Of a stretch of 64,000 nt of DNA, positions 61,125 to 64,000 are shown piece by piece. The position numbers and the translations under genes were made by a program. The notes under the pieces were generated by a model. It did not search any database and was not told the DNA's origin. It saw nothing but the letters and a program-made list of their open reading frames with translations. Position 1 is the stretch's first letter. Every line of letters starts with the position of its first letter. The stretch comes from Bicyclus anynana (Eukaryota > Arthropoda > Insecta > Lepidoptera > Nymphalidae), in the NCBI RefSeq assembly GCF_947172395.1, contig NC_069108.1, forward strand, positions 7,265,068 to 7,329,067. Reading direction: 5' to 3'.

Positions 61125-62095
61125 TTACCTGTGGTTTTTCACGTGCCTTAATAAAGATGATTTTTTTGCACATTTATAATTGCACACACTACAAGAATAA
61201 GGCTTTTCGTCAGTGTGGGTCCTCATGTGATGTAATAAATTGCGTTTATTTAGAAATTGCTTTGTGCATATGTCACAAGAATAAGCCTTCTCACCAATGT
61301 GGGCTCTTAAGTGCCTTGAGTAATGAGAACTATCAGCACATTTATAATTGCACATATTACATGAATAAGGCTTTTCACCAGTGTGAGTTCTCGTGTGCAA
61401 TGATAAAGCGGCTTTTCGTGCAAATTTACGATTGCATATCTGACAAGAGAAAGGTTTTTCACCACTGTGGGTTTTCATGTGCTCTAATAAATGATAGTTT
61501 CGTGCAAATTTATAATTGCATATCCCACAAGAAAAGGGTTTTTCACCAGTGTGGGTTCTCATGTGACCGAGTAATGTGCATTTTTTTGCAAATTCATGAT
61601 TGCATATCTGACAGGAATACGGTTTTTCACCAGTGTGGGTCCTCATGTGGTGTAATAAATTACGTTTATTTACAAATGTATGACTGCATATGTCACAAAG
61701 GTAAGGCTTTTTATCTGTGGAGTTTTTAGATAATTTATTTTTGACGGCACGTTTGAATTTGCGTATGTCGCCAGAATAAGGGTTTTTACCCGTATGTTTT
61801 CTAATATGTAATGATAAATTGTACTTTCGTGTACTTCTATAACTGCATATATCACACACATAACACTTCTTATGAGGGAGGATCCTCAAAAGTGGCTTAT
61901 CATCTGATAGGACTTCATAATTTGTCAATCTACTTGTATCCGTATACAATGTACTGCCGCTCTGAGATGATAGGTTGCCCAGTTCGACAATGTCAGTTTT
62001 AAGGATTTGTTCGCTTTTTTGGGTATCAGCTGTTCCTTCAGTTGCCTGCACTCTGTTTTTCTTGTTTGTCGCTAGTCTCGCGGACAGTGGAGCGA
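61125..62095 (-). CDS. C2H2 zinc-finger protein, last exon
   Basis: A 971-base exon from acceptor TTTGTTGCAG to TAA at 61125, entering with two bases. After a low-complexity Thr/Ser/Gln-rich segment (about 80 residues) come finger 1 (CDICSYRSTRKYNLSLHIRKH), one degenerate finger without Cys ligands (SGDIRKFKRAVKNKLS), and seven regular fingers, from YLCDICSHTFVNKRNLLHHM to YSCSVCNYKCAKKSSLLRHV, with TGEKP-type linkers. Two linkers deviate (HIGEKA, HTDEKP). Such arrays bind DNA in a sequence-specific way in the nucleus. The target is unknown. Confidence 0.88.
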
Positions 62096-62199
62096 CTGCA
62101 ACAAAGCATTTATTTTGTAATTTATTTCTGTAATTTACTTTAGATCTGTGAACATAAGCGTCAATAATACAGCCCTACTCGTCCGCACGAACTACCACA

Positions 62200-62318
62200 T
62201 AGCACCGTCTTCAAACTGATCAGCAGGTAGAACATAATAATATTATGATGTTATTTTTCACTTTTTAGTTTGGTGGGTATGTCTATGTTTTGAAGTCGGT
62301 TGTATTTTTTTTTTTTTT
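62200..62318 (+). mobile_element. AACCGACTTC element, 3' part
   Basis: CACCGTCTTCAAACTGATCA ... TTTTGAAGTCGGTTGTATTT and poly-T; a SINE-B sits directly after it. Confidence 0.75.
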
Positions 62319-62642
62319 TTTTCTATTCTTTACAAGTTAGCCCTTGACTACAATCTTACCTGATGGTAAGTGATGATGCAGTCTAAGATGGAAGCGGGCT
62401 AAATTGTTAGGAGGAGGATGAAAATCCACACCCCTTTCGGTTTCTACACGACATCGTACCGGAACGCTAAATCGCTTGGCGGTACGTCTTTGCCGGTAGG
62501 GTGGTAACTAGCCACGGCCGAAGCCTCCCACCAGCCAGACCTGGACTAATTAAGAAAATCTCAATATGCCCAGCCGGGGATCGAACCCAGAACCTCCGTT
62601 TTGTAAATCTACCGCGCATACCACTGCGCCACGGAGGCCGTC
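62310..62642 (-). mobile_element. SINE-B, full length
   Basis: Poly-T at the left, GCTAACTT body, and at the right the inverted head ending GCCTCCGTGGCGCAGTGG. It sits in the last intron of the C2H2 gene. Confidence 0.93.
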
Positions 62643-62924
62643 GAAAATTATACTAACGAAACTTTTACAACAATATCTATACTTAGCTGAGCAGATAGTT
62701 ATTTTGGCTCCATCAGGTCGATTCCAAACCTTCATTAAATTATAGTGCTTAAAAATATTCAATAAAAAAAAATGACGAACACACTAGTAATTCATACAAT
62801 TTTTTTCAAAGTTCCCCTAGATTTCTCCAGGTTTCCATCATCATATCCTGACATGATAATGCTCATCAGCATCTTTTTCGGATACATCACCAAGTTCTAG
62901 TGTGGTTTGGTTATCAGCTAGACC
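62643..62924. other. Intron, repeat debris
   Basis: 62805-62890 (AGTTCCCCTAGATTTCTCCA, CATCATATCCTGACATGA) is the reverse of the internal sequence near 3060-3130 of the satellite-bearing element. Confidence 0.5.
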
Positions 62925-63240
62925 CTCAGACTAATTATTGTATAAGACCTGCCTCGCTAGACGTTACTTTTCTGTCAAAGTATATGATCAACGATCTAAT
63001 GCGATTATAAAAACTGTCTCTATAGAATCGATGTTAAATAGTTGTAATCGTGTTCGTCGGTTAAAGAGCTCCGTAAAAATATCTTTTTGTGTAATTGAAT
63101 TGTGTAAAAAACGGGCAAAAACTTCTAGTTTAGTATAAGATATATACCAAATTTAAGCTCATTTTCCTCAGAAAATGGCAGACAATTTTGTTTGTGCGAT
63201 ACAGGTCCTTCTATAATTGGTCTGAGGCTAGACCCTACAA
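62925..63240 (+). repeat. Family C repeat with THAP-like first exon remnant
   Basis: Nearly identical to 49318-49632; the region after GTTAAAGAGCTCCGTAAAAA translates to CVIELCKKRAKTSSLV, a C-x4-C THAP-like start whose ATG is mutated to ATA. Confidence 0.85.
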
Positions 63241-63372
63241 ACTAAGGTTGGATGTTTACTATGTAAGGTTCAACCTTTAATTTTTATTAGTAACATAATC
63301 TTTTAGTTTTATTTATTAAACTTGTTAATATCCAAGCAAAGAACACCACAAACAAATTTACTCGTCACTCAC

Positions 63373-63460
63373 CTGAAGTCTGAGTAGAGTCTGCAGACGG
63401 AGGAGGGACATCATTCAGCTTCTGAACTCCTGTCCTGTCCAACAATACAACAGTGTGAGA
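63373..63460 (-). CDS. C2H2 zinc-finger protein, exon before last
   Basis: An 88-base exon (phase 0 in, one base out), acceptor TTGCTACCAG, donor GTGAGTGA. It encodes SHTVVLLDRTGVQKLNDVPP and PSADSTQTS, joining in phase to VAPLSARLATNKKNRVQATE of the finger exon. Low-complexity linker; the N-terminus lies beyond the window. Confidence 0.65.
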
Positions 63461-63603
63461 CTGGTAGCAACAAGGATGTTAAACAAACTGAATCTAAAAT
63501 CCTGGTATTATGGAAATTATGAAAACAAAGAAATAAATAATTATATATATAAAATGACTTCAAGCTTAATAACCGTAAGATTAATATATGATCCTTTTTT
63601 TTT

Positions 63604-63930
63604 GACGACCTCCGTGGCGCAGTGGTATATGCGCAGTGCATTTACAAGACGGAGGCCCTGGGTTCGATCCCCGGCTGGGCCGATTGAGATTTTCTTAATT
63701 GGTCCAGGTCTGGCTGGTGGGAGGCTTCGGCCGTGGCTAGTTAACACCCTACCGGCAAAGACGTACCGCCAAGCGATTTAGCGTTCCGGTACGATGTCGT
63801 GTAAAAAGGGGTATGGATTTTCATCCTCCTCCTGACAAGTTAGCCCGCTTCCATCTTAGACTACATCATCACTTACCATCAGGTGAGATTGTAGTCAAGA
63901 GCTAAACTTGTAAAGAATAAAAAAAAATGA
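63604..63930 (+). mobile_element. SINE-B, full length
   Basis: GACGACCTCCGTGGCGCAGT, B box GGTTCGATCCC, body and poly-A end (GTAAAGAATAAAAAAAAATG). Confidence 0.93.
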
Positions 63931-64000
63931 TCAACCAGTGTGACCAGTGTGAGTCTTTACAAGCAACGTACTGAAGCCGGTGAAATCGATTAAAAAAAAC

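Noticed and set aside
61112..61729. 205-codon plus-strand ORF over the zinc fingers
   Set aside because: Periodic antisense shadow of the C2H2 array on the minus strand.

Overview
This window reads as nuclear DNA of a butterfly or moth. It is AT-rich, genes are split into short phase-consistent exons with GT/AG borders, and most of it is lepidopteran-type repeat debris: two tRNA-derived SINE families (called SINE-A and SINE-B here), Helitron-like elements running TC...CTAG, elements with AACCGACTTC ends, hAT-like elements with 8-bp target duplications, a Ty3/gypsy-type gag-pro remnant, a mariner remnant, and RTE- and CR1-like LINE pieces. Family names come from recall of these families; no database was searched.

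Host genes, left to right. (1) A pickpocket-type DEG/ENaC sodium channel on the minus strand has seven exons (13457-21448) that join to 315 codons with all phases matching. Its Cys-rich C-terminal half and second membrane segment are not found and may lie in or beyond the 200-N assembly gap (7509-7708). (2) The last two exons of an unrecognised RS-rich plus-strand gene lie at 25721-26828. (3) A small secreted clip-domain-only protein on the minus strand has three exons (29631-34218). (4) A two-exon zinc-finger protein on the plus strand (30099-31902) is nested in intron 2 of gene 3. (5) Vezatin (cadherin-catenin/myosin VIIA partner) on the minus strand has six exons (37264-47379, 771 codons plus stop) and a locally triplicated membrane exon. 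(6) A first exon of a THAP-domain protein lies at 58751-58838, minus. (7) A C2H2 multi-finger protein on the minus strand has two 3' exons (61125-63460) and continues beyond the window.

The most unusual gene is an intronless 1245-residue ORF on the minus strand (51198-54935). It has two tandem PD-(D/E)XK-like modules followed by about twelve 46-residue helical repeats whose layout resembles TALE repeats. A decayed coiled-coil-like stretch lies just upstream, and a second copy of its 3' flank lies 9 kb away.

The most unusual non-coding structure is a 2.9-kb hAT-like foldback element (9603-12519), whose arms are oppositely oriented arrays of ~150-bp repeats. Other notable items: a three-ORF LINE at the left edge, an antisense copy of pickpocket exon 5 inside a double-5'-ended Helitron-like element, 130-bp satellite arrays associated with AACCGACTTC elements, and SINEs with 5' inversions.
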